A DNA stretch of 64,000 nt from CF-118 sp035689345 (GTDB taxonomy: Bacteria; Chloroflexota; Dormibacteria; Dormibacterales; Dormibacteraceae), in the NCBI GenBank assembly GCA_035689345.1, contig DASSLR010000052.1:1-64000 (forward strand). Reading direction: 5' to 3'. Of this stretch, positions 40,981-49,307 are shown in pieces. Made by a program: the position numbers and the translations under genes. How positions within the stretch are numbered: the first letter of the stretch is position 1; each line of letters begins with the position of its first letter. Below the pieces are notes generated by a model that did no database searches, was not told the DNA's origin, and was given only the letters and a program-made list of their open reading frames with translations.

Positions 40981-42162
40981 TCAGCTCGCGGCGATACGCG
41001 CCGCGGAGCCGGCGAGCACGCGCACGCCGAGCGGGAACGCCGACTCGTCGATCTTGAACTCGGGCGAGTGATGCGCCGGCGGCTTGTCGCCCTCGGGTCG
41101 CGCTCCCAGCATGAAATAGCACCCCGGGATGTGGGTGAGGAACTCGGCGAAGTCGTCGCTCAAGGTGAGCGGTTTGCCCAGCAGGCTCGACTTTTCGCCG
41201 ACGATCGATTCCGCCACCTCCATCACCGTGCGCGTCACGTTGGGCTCGTTCAGGATCGGCACGGTGCCGTGCACCAGCTGCAGCTCGGAGGACACCTCGA
41301 ACTCCGTGTCCGTCTCCTTGAGCAGGTCGCTCAGGCGCCCGAGCGCTTCGTCGCGCAGCGGCGCCGTGAACGTGCGCACGCTGCCCTTGATGCGCACGCC
41401 TCGCGGCACGATGTTCCACGCTCCGTCGCTGATGACGTTGCCGACCGTCGTGTGGCATCCGGCCCCTTCGTACTCGAGCCCGTCGACCACCGTGTGCAGA
41501 CGCTCGATGAGGAACGCCTGCGCGGCCAGCACGTTGCCGGCGCGACCCATCATGCCGCCGTGGCCGCCGGGTCCTTTGATCCCGATCTCGAAGGCGTCGG
41601 AGCCAGCCCACAGGAGGCCTGGCTTGGTGACGATCGTTCCCGACTCGATGAAGCTCGCGATGTGAAGTCCGATGACCGCGTCGGGGTGATGCGACTCGAG
41701 CAGCCCGCCCGCGATCATCGCCTTGGCCCCGCTCACGATCTCCTCCGCCGGTTGGAAAACGAAGAGGAACTTTCCGTTCAGGTCCCAGATGCGATCGACG
41801 AGCGTGCGCGCGGTGCCGAGCATCATCGCGATGTGCGTGTCATGACCGCACGCGTGCATGTGGCCCTCGGACTCGGACATGAATTCGACACCCGACTCCT
41901 CGAGGATCGGCAGCGCGTCGATGTCGGCGCGAAGCATCACGGTCTTGCCCGGCTTGCCCGTGTCGAGCACGGCCACAGCGCCGGTGTCCGTCGGACAGTC
42001 CTGCACCTCGAGCCCGAGCTCGCGCAGGCGCTCGGTGATCTTCACGCTCGTCTCGTTCTCGCTGAAGCTGACTTCCGGGTGGCGGTGGAAGTGGCGCCGC
42101 AGCTCGACCACCTCGTCCATCACCGAGTTGGATGGAGCCGGCAGCTCTTTCTGTTCAGCCAT
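40981..42162 (-). CDS. M20-family amidohydrolase/peptidase
   Basis: The 393-residue zinc-dependent amidohydrolase is of the M20D (IAA-amino-acid/N-acyl-amino-acid hydrolase) group. It has LRRHFHRHPEVSFSE near the N-terminus, LRADIDALPI, the metal motif GHMHACGHDTHIAMML, FQPAEEI and the dimerisation-domain GPGGHGG. The substrate, some N-acyl amino acid, is unknown. The ATG at 42162 shares its first base with the last base of the response-regulator stop codon (TGATG), so the two are coupled. Confidence 0.9.
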   Translation of the reverse strand: MAEQKELPAPSNSVMDEVVELRRHFHRHPEVSFSENETSVKITERLRELGLEVQDCPTDTGAVAVLDTGKPGKTVMLRADIDALPILEESGVEFMSESEGHMHACGHDTHIAMMLGTARTLVDRIWDLNGKFLFVFQPAEEIVSGAKAMIAGGLLESHHPDAVIGLHIASFIESGTIVTKPGLLWAGSDAFEIGIKGPGGHGGMMGRAGNVLAAQAFLIERLHTVVDGLEYEGAGCHTTVGNVISDGAWNIVPRGVRIKGSVRTFTAPLRDEALGRLSDLLKETDTEFEVSSELQLVHGTVPILNEPNVTRTVMEVAESIVGEKSSLLGKPLTLSDDFAEFLTHIPGCYFMLGARPEGDKPPAHHSPEFKIDESAFPLGVRVLAGSAARIAAS

Positions 42163-42950
42163 CAGACCCGAACCAGGCTATAGCCCCGCGCGGACGCCTG
42201 CAGCAGCGAGGTGCCCAGCCCCGGCTCGAGCTCGTCGAGCCGGCGGCGGAGCGTGAGCATCGCCGAGTGCACGGTGGAATGCGCCGCGTCGGTGCGGAAC
42301 AGCCCCGCCTCGATGAGGTCACGCGCGGTCGCGGGCTTGGAGCCCTGCGCCAGGTGCAGGAGGAGCGCCGTCTGCTGCGGCGTGAGGCGCACCTCACCGC
42401 TTTCGGTCTTCACGGTGCGCCGCGTCGGATCGAACTCGACGCGGCCGAAGTTGTATGTGCCCGGCCTGCCTGTCCCGCGTTCGATGAGTCGGGCGGCGAG
42501 GTCGGAGTAGATGTGCGCCATGGGTACGTTGCCCTTGACGAAATACGAGCTGGCGCCAAGCTCGTAGGCCTTGCGGATGGCGGCGGAGTTCACCTGCGCC
42601 GCGCTCAGGACGATGACCGGAAGGCCGGGATGGCGGCGGCGGATCCAGGTCAGGAGGTCGAAGCCGGAGTCCTCGCCCTCGTCGAGGACCAGGTCGAGCA
42701 GGATGCCCGCGACGCGCTCCTGCTCGAGCAGCGCCATCGCGTCGGGCGCGGACGAGGAGGTGAGGGCCCGGTAGCCCAGATCCTGCAGGTCGATGCGCAG
42801 CTGCTGCTGCATGGCCGACTCGTCCTCGACCACCAGCACGGCCGAGCCGAGGACCTCAGGCGGGCGGTAGACCTCGAGCCCCGGCGGCAGCGGCGGAAGT
42901 CTCGCCTCTCGAGTTCCTCGTGGTGACCCTCTGGGTCTGCGTTTTTCCAA
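42162..42950 (-). CDS. OmpR/PhoB-type response regulator
   Basis: The 262-residue protein has a ~35-residue leader, a receiver domain (VLVVEDESAMQQQL; phosphoacceptor Asp86 in ILLDLVL; switch Ser in IVLSAAQ; Lys in YFVKGN) and a C-terminal winged helix with VRLTPQQTALLLHLAQG and STVHSAMLTLRRRLDELEPG. It is the DNA-binding output of the locus, which also encodes a receiver-only regulator, a histidine kinase and a pseudo-kinase. The start appears to be TTG 42950 with an upstream GGTGAGG. It is coupled to the M20 gene. Confidence 0.9.
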   Translation of the reverse strand: MEKRRPRGSPRGTREARLPPLPPGLEVYRPPEVLGSAVLVVEDESAMQQQLRIDLQDLGYRALTSSSAPDAMALLEQERVAGILLDLVLDEGEDSGFDLLTWIRRRHPGLPVIVLSAAQVNSAAIRKAYELGASSYFVKGNVPMAHIYSDLAARLIERGTGRPGTYNFGRVEFDPTRRTVKTESGEVRLTPQQTALLLHLAQGSKPATARDLIEAGLFRTDAAHSTVHSAMLTLRRRLDELEPGLGTSLLQASARGYSLVRV

Positions 42951-43070
42951 GCCTCACCCTAAACGACTCTTTACGAATATTCACGCGGCACGAACACTTA
43001 AATTCGACTGGCTCGGAGCATACTCACTTCCGGGCCTGGTTAATTAGGGATTTTCCAAGGGGTGAATTCG

Positions 43071-43184
43071 ATGACGTGGCAAGTCAAGGTGGTCCGGGGT
43101 GCCTTGGCGCTGGGGGTTGTCGCGACGCTTGCTGTCGCGGCCGGCGCCGGCTGGTTCGAGATCTGGTTGGGCTGGTTCTGGTAA
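43071..43184 (+). CDS. 37-residue Trp-rich membrane peptide
   Basis: This short gene lies in the gap between two response-regulator genes on the opposite strand. It has an AAGGGG ribosome-binding sequence (43057-43062) eight bases before the ATG. The product is a basic start (MTWQVKVVRG), a hydrophobic helix (ALALGVVATLAVAAGAG) and a C-terminus with five aromatic residues in ten (WFEIWLGWFW). The base composition upstream is AT-rich, consistent with a promoter. The stop is five bases from the convergent receiver gene. No family is recognised. Confidence 0.58.
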   Translation: MTWQVKVVRGALALGVVATLAVAAGAGWFEIWLGWFW

Positions 43185-43188
43185 CCAG

Positions 43189-43626
43189 CTAGGGCGTTCC
43201 GTTCGACCGGCGCTCGCGTGAGCGCCGGATGGCTGCGGGGAGCAACGCGTAGAGGTCGGCTCGATCCACGGCCTTGCTCATGTAACCCACCACATCTGGA
43301 TCGTCCGTGCCCGACGGGAAGACCGGGTACGCCGTGTAGAAGATGACCGGCAGCTTCTGACCGCGCGTGCGCAGCGCGTTCAGCAGTCCCCAGCCGTCCA
43401 TGGGCTCGGGCAGCATGAGGTCGATGATCGCCACCTCCGGGTTCTCGGCGCCCGCGCGCTCGAGCGCCTGGTCGGCGTCCTCGGCCATGCTGACCTTGTA
43501 GCCGATCATGCGCAGGTCGGTCTCGAGGATCACGCGCCATGATCGCTCGTCGTCGACGACCAGCACCTTCGCCCCCCGCAGGTCGTCCGGCGCCGGCGAG
43601 ATGGGCTTGGGGGCGGTGAAAGGCAT
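43189..43626 (-). CDS. Receiver-only response regulator
   Basis: The 145-residue single CheY-like receiver domain shows KVLVVDDERSWRVILETDLR, the phosphoacceptor Asp69 in AIIDLMLPEPMDGWG, the switch Thr in VIFYTAYP and Lys in GYMSKAVD, so it should be phosphorylatable. It has no output domain, as in Spo0F or CheY. ATG at 43626, divergent from the large histidine kinase. It is a natural intermediate in a phosphorelay between that kinase and the DNA-binding regulator. Confidence 0.92.
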   Translation of the reverse strand: MPFTAPKPISPAPDDLRGAKVLVVDDERSWRVILETDLRMIGYKVSMAEDADQALERAGAENPEVAIIDLMLPEPMDGWGLLNALRTRGQKLPVIFYTAYPVFPSGTDDPDVVGYMSKAVDRADLYALLPAAIRRSRERRSNGTP

Positions 43627-43713
43627 CCCTCTGCCTTAGAACCTCTGCGGAGGTCGGCGGCCGCCGTGGCCGCGAAGATGCAAGGAACTTCGGGGGCGGG
43701 CCACTAGGCGCAG

Positions 43714-43719
43714 TATATC
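43714..43719 (+). promoter_or_regulatory. Candidate -10 box for a leaderless histidine-kinase transcript
   Basis: TATATC ends seven bases before the ATG at 43727, so the predicted transcription start coincides with the start codon. There is no ribosome-binding site, which fits leaderless translation. Confidence 0.4.
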
Positions 43720-43726
43720 TGTGCCC

Positions 43727-46700
43727 ATGGCGACTCCAGCACGGCGCGCGCACGCTTCTGCTCGCCTCTCGACCAAGAAACAAAGGCCGGCCGAGCTGCC
43801 TCGGATCAAGGCGCGCTCGAACGGCTCCGGCGTCAACGGTGCCAGGGCCAAGAACGTCCAGCCGCGGGCCACTCCGGCTGCTCTCATCCACCAGCTGAGC
43901 ACCTGCGCGACCGAAGCCGACATCTCCCAGGTGCTCTACCACGGCCTGCAGCCGATCTTCGGCTACGACGTGGTCCTGCTCCAGGTGCTGGAGCGCGAGG
44001 GTTGGTATCACTCGGTGCCCGTCGACTCCGGCGTGCTGCAGGAGATGCGCCGGCGGCCGCTGCGCGACTCGGTTTTCGCTGCGAACTACGCCGCCCAGCG
44101 GTCGGCCGTCGTCTCCCAGATCAACCCGAGCCTCGCGCTGCAGGGCACCGGCCCCGGCGCCGGGCGGATCGCGAAGTTCGCCATCTTCGTCCCGATCCAG
44201 CACCAGGGCCGGCTGATCGGCGCGGTGATCTACCAGTCCTATCGCAACCGCCGGGTGCCTCCGACCGAGATCTCGTTCCTCGACAGCATCCACCGTCGCC
44301 TCGGCGTGGTGCTGGCCAACGCATCGCTGAACGAGCTGACGCGCAACCAGGCCCGTCGCCTCGAGGCCCTGAACGCCATCGGCCGCGCCATCGCCGCCAG
44401 CCTCGACGAGGCGAGCATCCTGGCCGCCCTGCGGGCAACGCTCAGCGAGCTGCTACCCGTCGACGACCTGAAGATGGTGGCGCTGCTGCCCGAGCGCACG
44501 GATCGCGCGCGCCTCATCCACGTGCAATCGGACGCGGTGCCGACCTCGCGTCTCATCGCCATGCGCGCCGCGCAGCTAGCTCCGGCGCGGCAGGTGATCG
44601 GCACTCCCGAATCGCTGATCTATCACGAGCCCGAGTCGCAGCTGTGGGTACCCATGAAGGAGGGCGGGTCGGTGCGCGGCGTGCTCGGCATCACGAGCAA
44701 GCAGACCTACGCCTACGAGGAGTCGACGGCCGCTTTCCTGGAGCTCGTCGCCGACGAGGTGACCCTCGCCCTCGGCAACGCGCGCAGCTACGAAGCCATC
44801 CAGGAGCAGCGGCGACGTCTCGAGCTCGTCAACTCGATCGGCCGCCGTCTCGCCTCGAGCCTCGACCGCTGGTCGATCATGCGCACGCTGCGCGAGGAGC
44901 TCGCGGCCTTCCTCGATTTCGACGGCTTCATCCTGGCCAGCATCACCGAGTCGCCCGACGGCCCCGTCGCCGAGGGCTACCAGTACGTCGCCGGTGTCGA
45001 GGAGATCGTGCCGCCGGTCGCGCTGGCGGTCACCGGCCCTTCGCGCGAGGCCTACGAGACCGGGCGTCCGGTGCTGGTGCGCAACTCGCCGTGGGCGAGC
45101 TCGTTCGAGCGCAGCGGGCTCGAGCGCGAGCGGTGGACCGTCGGTCATGGCGCCGCCGTCTTCGTGTCCGGCCCGCCCGAGGAGCAGCCGCACGTCTCGC
45201 GCTCGTTCGTGTGGGTGCCCGTGGTCAGCGGTCAGCGCATCACCGCGATGCTCTCGCTGCAGTCCTATCACGAGGAGGCGTTCAGCGACTGGCACGTCCA
45301 GCTGCTGCAGGACCTCGCGCCGCACGTGACCCTCGCCCTCGCCAACGCGGAGCACTTCGCGCAGGCCCAGACCGAGCGCGCCCGTCTCGAGCGGCTGCAC
45401 GTGCTCGAGCTCGGGGTCGCGCGCGCGTCCGACGAACGCCAGCTGGCCGACGCGATCTTCGACGCCGTCGGCCGCTACATCGAGGCCTCGCACATGCTCA
45501 TGGGGTACATCGACGTCGCGGGTAGCGTCGTCGGCTTCACCGGCGAGCGCGACGGCCCGACCGGCTACCTCGGCCCCGCGGCGCTCGCTGACTGCCCCTT
45601 CTTCCGGCGCATGGTGGAGAAGGGCGGCACCGACGCCGACGCGAAGCTAGAAAGTGACGACGAGATGAACGGTCCCATCGGGCAGTTCATCTACTCGCGC
45701 TCGCCGAGCCACGTCGTGTGGGTTCCTATCGTGCAGGACGAGCGCGTGGTCGGCGGCATCGCCGCGCTGCGCGTCGACGGCGGTCGATTCCTCATCGACC
45801 ACCTCAAGCTCCTCGAAGCGAGCGCGACCGTGGTCGGCATCGCCCTTCGCACCATGCGGCTCCACCACGCGAACGAGCTGGCCCTCGCGCAGTCGGTCCG
45901 CATCCAGGAGCTCGCGGCGCTCGCCGGTCACGAGCTGATGAGCGTGGTCGCCAACATCGCCGACCAGGCGCGAACGATGCTCGAGAGCGCCGGCGTCGTT
46001 TGCTGGGCGTTCGACACCGAAGGCCGCATCAGCGCCACGCGCGGCAGTGGCGATCCGGCGGCGGAGAGCGTGCTCGCGTGGGCCGGCCTCAACTCCGAGG
46101 AGACGTGGCGCGACGCGCCCAGCGGAGTGCTCACCGGCACGACAGGCGACCAGGGGTGGAGCCTCATCCCGCTCTGGTACGGCGACCGCCTCGTCGGCGC
46201 CATTGGCGCGGTGCACGCCTCGACGCTGGTCGCCGAGCCGACGACCGCGGCCCTGGACTTCGCCCGCCACGCGGCCGTCGCCATCGAGAACTCGCGCCTC
46301 GTCGCCGAGACCCGCGGCCGCATCCGCACGCTCGAGGCGGTGGCCGCCTTCACCGAGCTGGACCCGACCCAGCCGGAGCGGGCACGCGCCGAGATGGGAC
46401 GCCTGGTGGAGCGCGCGCTCGCCGCGTCGCACGGAGCCCTGTGGTTGCTCGAAGACGGCCACCTCGTGCGCCGCTCTCCCGAGGACGACGAGCTGCCGAC
46501 CGTGCCCGTGACCGACAGCAGCGAGCTCCTGCGCCTGCTCGTCTCGCCGACCGGCAGCCGCCGCATGCGAGCGCTGCTCGACCTGCTCGGTTCCCCGGCC
46601 GACGCCTTCGCGATCCCGATCCAGGTCGAGGGCCGGCTCGCCGGCCTGCTCGTCGCGCGCATGACCGCGGGCGCGTCCGAAACGCGCAGGCTCGCCGCCG

Positions 46701-47779
46701 TGCTCGCGGGCCAGGCGGCCGTTCTGGTCGGCCAGCTCGAGCTCGTCGACCAGCTCGACCGGGAACGCCGGATGATGCAGGCCATCCTCCGCCACTCGCC
46801 GGTGGGCGTGATGCTCGAGGACGCCGACGGGCGCATCGTCTACGCCAACCCCGAGGTCGAGGCGATCTATCGCCTGAAGGCCGCGGACATGCCGGGCCAG
46901 ACGCTGGCCGAGATCTACGCGTCCGCCGGCGCGGGGCGCAGCGAGGACGGCGAGGCCGAGGGCACGGTCGAGCTGCGGATGAAGAACCCGAACCGCATCG
47001 TGCACGTCCGGCGCGTCGAGATCCCGGGCCTCGAGGGCGAGCCCGCCGGCATCCTGACGCTGCACGAGGACGTGACGGCGCAGCGCCTCGCCCTCGAGGC
47101 GAAGGACCTGATGCTGCGCGCCATCGGCCACGAGGTGCGAAGCCCCGCCGCGGCCATGAAGACGACGCTCGCCGGCATCATGCAGTGGGACGACACCATC
47201 GACACGCAGGGCCGGCGCGAGCTGCTGCAGGAGGCGTACGAGTCGTCCGACCGGTTGCTGAGCCTGGTCGAGAGCCAGCTCATCATCGCCAAGCTCGAGA
47301 CCAAGCATTTCGAGCCGAATCCCGAGCCCATCGAGCTGAAGCCGGCCATGGACGGCGTGCTGAACCTGCTCGCGCATCGCTACACCGATCGCATCGGCGC
47401 CGTCGAGGTGAAGCTGCCCGAGGGTCTGCCGCGCGCCTTCTGCGAGCCGACGCACCTCCTGCAGGTGCTGACCAACCTGGTCGGCAACGCGCTCGAGTAC
47501 ACGACCGGCCAGGTCAAGGTGAAAGCGCGCGCGATCGATTCGGGCTGGCTCGAGATCACTGTGGCCGACAGCGGCCCCGGCCTGCCGCCAGGCAGCCTGC
47601 AGGACCTTTTCGAGAAGACAGGGCCCGCCGGAAGGAACCGTTCGCAAGGTGGGCTGGGTCTGGGGCTTTATCTATGTAGGTTGGTGGTGGAGCGCTCATT
47701 CGGAGGCCGGATCTGGGTGGCGTCGAGCAACCGCGAAGGGACGACTTTCAAGTTCACGGTGCCGGCATTTCGCTCGTGA
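43727..47779 (+). CDS. Cytosolic multi-GAF/PAS sensor histidine kinase
   Basis: The 1350-residue kinase has no membrane segment. After a basic tail come about six GAF-like repeats (near residues 50-205, 210-370, 370-555, 560-720, 725-870, 870-1020), each ending in a helix such as ADEVTLALGNARSYEAI. A PAS domain (SPVGVMLEDADGRIVYANPE) follows, then HisKA with His1135 in AIGHEVRSPAAAM, and an ATPase domain with N-box LTNLVGNALEYT, G1 VADSGPGLP and G2 GGLGLGLYLCRLVVE. ATG 43727 is chosen; GTG 43721 is also possible. Its stop is overlapped by the pseudo-kinase start. Confidence 0.93.
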   Translation: MATPARRAHASARLSTKKQRPAELPRIKARSNGSGVNGARAKNVQPRATPAALIHQLSTCATEADISQVLYHGLQPIFGYDVVLLQVLEREGWYHSVPVDSGVLQEMRRRPLRDSVFAANYAAQRSAVVSQINPSLALQGTGPGAGRIAKFAIFVPIQHQGRLIGAVIYQSYRNRRVPPTEISFLDSIHRRLGVVLANASLNELTRNQARRLEALNAIGRAIAASLDEASILAALRATLSELLPVDDLKMVALLPERTDRARLIHVQSDAVPTSRLIAMRAAQLAPARQVIGTPESLIYHEPESQLWVPMKEGGSVRGVLGITSKQTYAYEESTAAFLELVADEVTLALGNARSYEAIQEQRRRLELVNSIGRRLASSLDRWSIMRTLREELAAFLDFDGFILASITESPDGPVAEGYQYVAGVEEIVPPVALAVTGPSREAYETGRPVLVRNSPWASSFERSGLERERWTVGHGAAVFVSGPPEEQPHVSRSFVWVPVVSGQRITAMLSLQSYHEEAFSDWHVQLLQDLAPHVTLALANAEHFAQAQTERARLERLHVLELGVARASDERQLADAIFDAVGRYIEASHMLMGYIDVAGSVVGFTGERDGPTGYLGPAALADCPFFRRMVEKGGTDADAKLESDDEMNGPIGQFIYSRSPSHVVWVPIVQDERVVGGIAALRVDGGRFLIDHLKLLEASATVVGIALRTMRLHHANELALAQSVRIQELAALAGHELMSVVANIADQARTMLESAGVVCWAFDTEGRISATRGSGDPAAESVLAWAGLNSEETWRDAPSGVLTGTTGDQGWSLIPLWYGDRLVGAIGAVHASTLVAEPTTAALDFARHAAVAIENSRLVAETRGRIRTLEAVAAFTELDPTQPERARAEMGRLVERALAASHGALWLLEDGHLVRRSPEDDELPTVPVTDSSELLRLLVSPTGSRRMRALLDLLGSPADAFAIPIQVEGRLAGLLVARMTAGASETRRLAAVLAGQAAVLVGQLELVDQLDRERRMMQAILRHSPVGVMLEDADGRIVYANPEVEAIYRLKAADMPGQTLAEIYASAGAGRSEDGEAEGTVELRMKNPNRIVHVRRVEIPGLEGEPAGILTLHEDVTAQRLALEAKDLMLRAIGHEVRSPAAAMKTTLAGIMQWDDTIDTQGRRELLQEAYESSDRLLSLVESQLIIAKLETKHFEPNPEPIELKPAMDGVLNLLAHRYTDRIGAVEVKLPEGLPRAFCEPTHLLQVLTNLVGNALEYTTGQVKVKARAIDSGWLEITVADSGPGLPPGSLQDLFEKTGPAGRNRSQGGLGLGLYLCRLVVERSFGGRIWVASSNREGTTFKFTVPAFRS

Positions 47780-48531
47780 CGCCGGCCGGGGCCGCCGCGC
47801 CCATGTGGGTGCGTGTCGGGGGCGGGCTGGAGTCGGTGCCTGACCGCAGGCGCCACGGCCCGGCCGACGCCGCCTTTCCTCCGCCCGGCGGACCGTGGGA
47901 GCCGCTCGCGCTGGGCGGCAGGCTGGTCGGCTGGGCGGAGCACGGCGGGCTGGCCACGGCCCGGCGCAGCGCCGAGCTCGGCGCGCGCCTGGCGGAGGAG
48001 GAGCGCACCTACCTGGTCAGCCGGTTGGGCCACAAGCTGCGCTCCGCGGTGCTGGCTCTGCAGGAGTCGGCGCGCCAGGCGGCGTTCGGACGCCCCGAGC
48101 TGCTGGAGACGGTATTCGAGCAGGCGCAGGAGGTGGGCCGTCGTGCCGCCGCCCTCGAGGCGGCCGCCACCGCGCCCAAGGAGCGCCCGCGTGGCGTCGT
48201 GCTGGGGGCCGTGCTCAACGGCGCCATGCCCGCGGCCGCGCGCAACATGCCGCCCGACGCGACGGTGCTCGGCTCCGAGCCGCAGCTGGTGGAGGCCTTC
48301 ACGCGCCTCCGCGACTGGCTCGGCGGCGAGCATCTGAAGGTGGACGCCGAGGCCGTCGGCGCGTGGTGGAAGGTGACCGTGTGCGCGGATCCCGCGCCCG
48401 CGTCGCTGCCCGTGCCCGAGATGGGGGAGCCGCTGATCCGGCTCATCGTGGACACGCACCTCGACGGCTGGCTCGACGTCAGCCAGGCCGGGTGCGCCGA
48501 CGTTTACCTGCCGGCGTACTCGGCCCGCTGA
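47776..48531 (+). CDS. Pseudo-histidine kinase / candidate phosphotransfer protein
   Basis: The 251-residue protein has a histidine-kinase-like dimerisation segment with a conserved-looking His86 (LVSRLGHKLRSAVLALQESA). The following region mimics the shape of a kinase ATPase domain (GSEPQLVEAFTRLRDWLGG, then GEPLIRLIVDTHLDGWLDV), but the N-box Asn and the Gly-rich G1/G2 boxes are gone. It should therefore not bind ATP. Spo0B has the same plan and passes phosphate between two receivers. GTG 47776 overlaps the kinase stop (GTGA). The phosphotransfer role is inference. Confidence 0.72.
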   Translation: MTPAGAAAPMWVRVGGGLESVPDRRRHGPADAAFPPPGGPWEPLALGGRLVGWAEHGGLATARRSAELGARLAEEERTYLVSRLGHKLRSAVLALQESARQAAFGRPELLETVFEQAQEVGRRAAALEAAATAPKERPRGVVLGAVLNGAMPAAARNMPPDATVLGSEPQLVEAFTRLRDWLGGEHLKVDAEAVGAWWKVTVCADPAPASLPVPEMGEPLIRLIVDTHLDGWLDVSQAGCADVYLPAYSAR

Positions 48532-48536
48532 CCGGC

Positions 48537-49307
48537 TTGTCCCCGGTCCGGCGCGTGGTCGCGCCCAACCCCGGCCCGTACACGGGCCCCGGCACCAACA
48601 CGTGGCTGGTCGACGCGGGCGCGGTCACGGTGGTCATCGACCCCGGGCCGGACGATGAGGCGCACCTCGCCGCGATCAACCGCGCGCTGAAGGGAGCGAC
48701 CGTCGGCGTCGTCCTGGTGACCCACTCGCATCCAGACCACCTGCCGCTGGCCGAGCGTGTCGCGGGCAAGCACCGCGCGTCGGTGCGCCGATTTCCGGAG
48801 CTCGCCGACGGTGACGTCGTGCGCGCCGGCAACGTCAACATCACCGCCCTCCACACGCCCGGGCACAGCGCCGATCACCTCGCGTTCTGGATGCCCGCCG
48901 ACCGCGCGTTGTTCACGGGCGACCTCGTGCTCGGCCGCGGCAGCTCGATGGTCACGTACCCCGAGGGCGACGTGGCCGCGTACCTGCGCTCGCTGACCCG
49001 GCTGATCGCCTTGAATCCCGCGATCCTGTTCCCGGGTCACTGGGATCCAGTGACCGAAGCGGTGGCCAAGCTCGAGGAGTACCGCGCGCATCGTCTGGAT
49101 CGCGAGGCGCAGGTGCGCGCGGCGCTCGCCCAGGGCGCCGGCACGCTGGGCGAGCTGACGCGGCGCGTGTACGGTCCCGATCTCGGCGAGGAGCTGACGC
49201 GGGCCGCGGAGATGACGATGCGAGCCCACCTGCAGAAGCTGGTGGACGAGGGCGCCGCGCGCATCCGGCACGCGCAGCCAGAGGACCTCTTCGAATCCGT
49301 ACAGTGA
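48537..49307 (+). CDS. Metallo-beta-lactamase-fold hydrolase, LACTB2-like
   Basis: The 256-residue protein has the metal-binding THSHPDHLPLAERV, a second His in LHTPGHSADHLAFW, the Asp in LFTGDLVLG and a late His in LFPGHWDPV. The opening APNPGPYTGPGTNTWLVD and a winged-helix C-terminus (GTLGELTRRVYGPDLG) are typical of the LACTB2/GloB-like group, some of which act on RNA. The substrate here is unknown. The start is TTG 48537, six bp after the pseudo-kinase stop. Its stop overlaps rlmN (GTGA). Confidence 0.88.
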   Translation: MSPVRRVVAPNPGPYTGPGTNTWLVDAGAVTVVIDPGPDDEAHLAAINRALKGATVGVVLVTHSHPDHLPLAERVAGKHRASVRRFPELADGDVVRAGNVNITALHTPGHSADHLAFWMPADRALFTGDLVLGRGSSMVTYPEGDVAAYLRSLTRLIALNPAILFPGHWDPVTEAVAKLEEYRAHRLDREAQVRAALAQGAGTLGELTRRVYGPDLGEELTRAAEMTMRAHLQKLVDEGAARIRHAQPEDLFESVQ

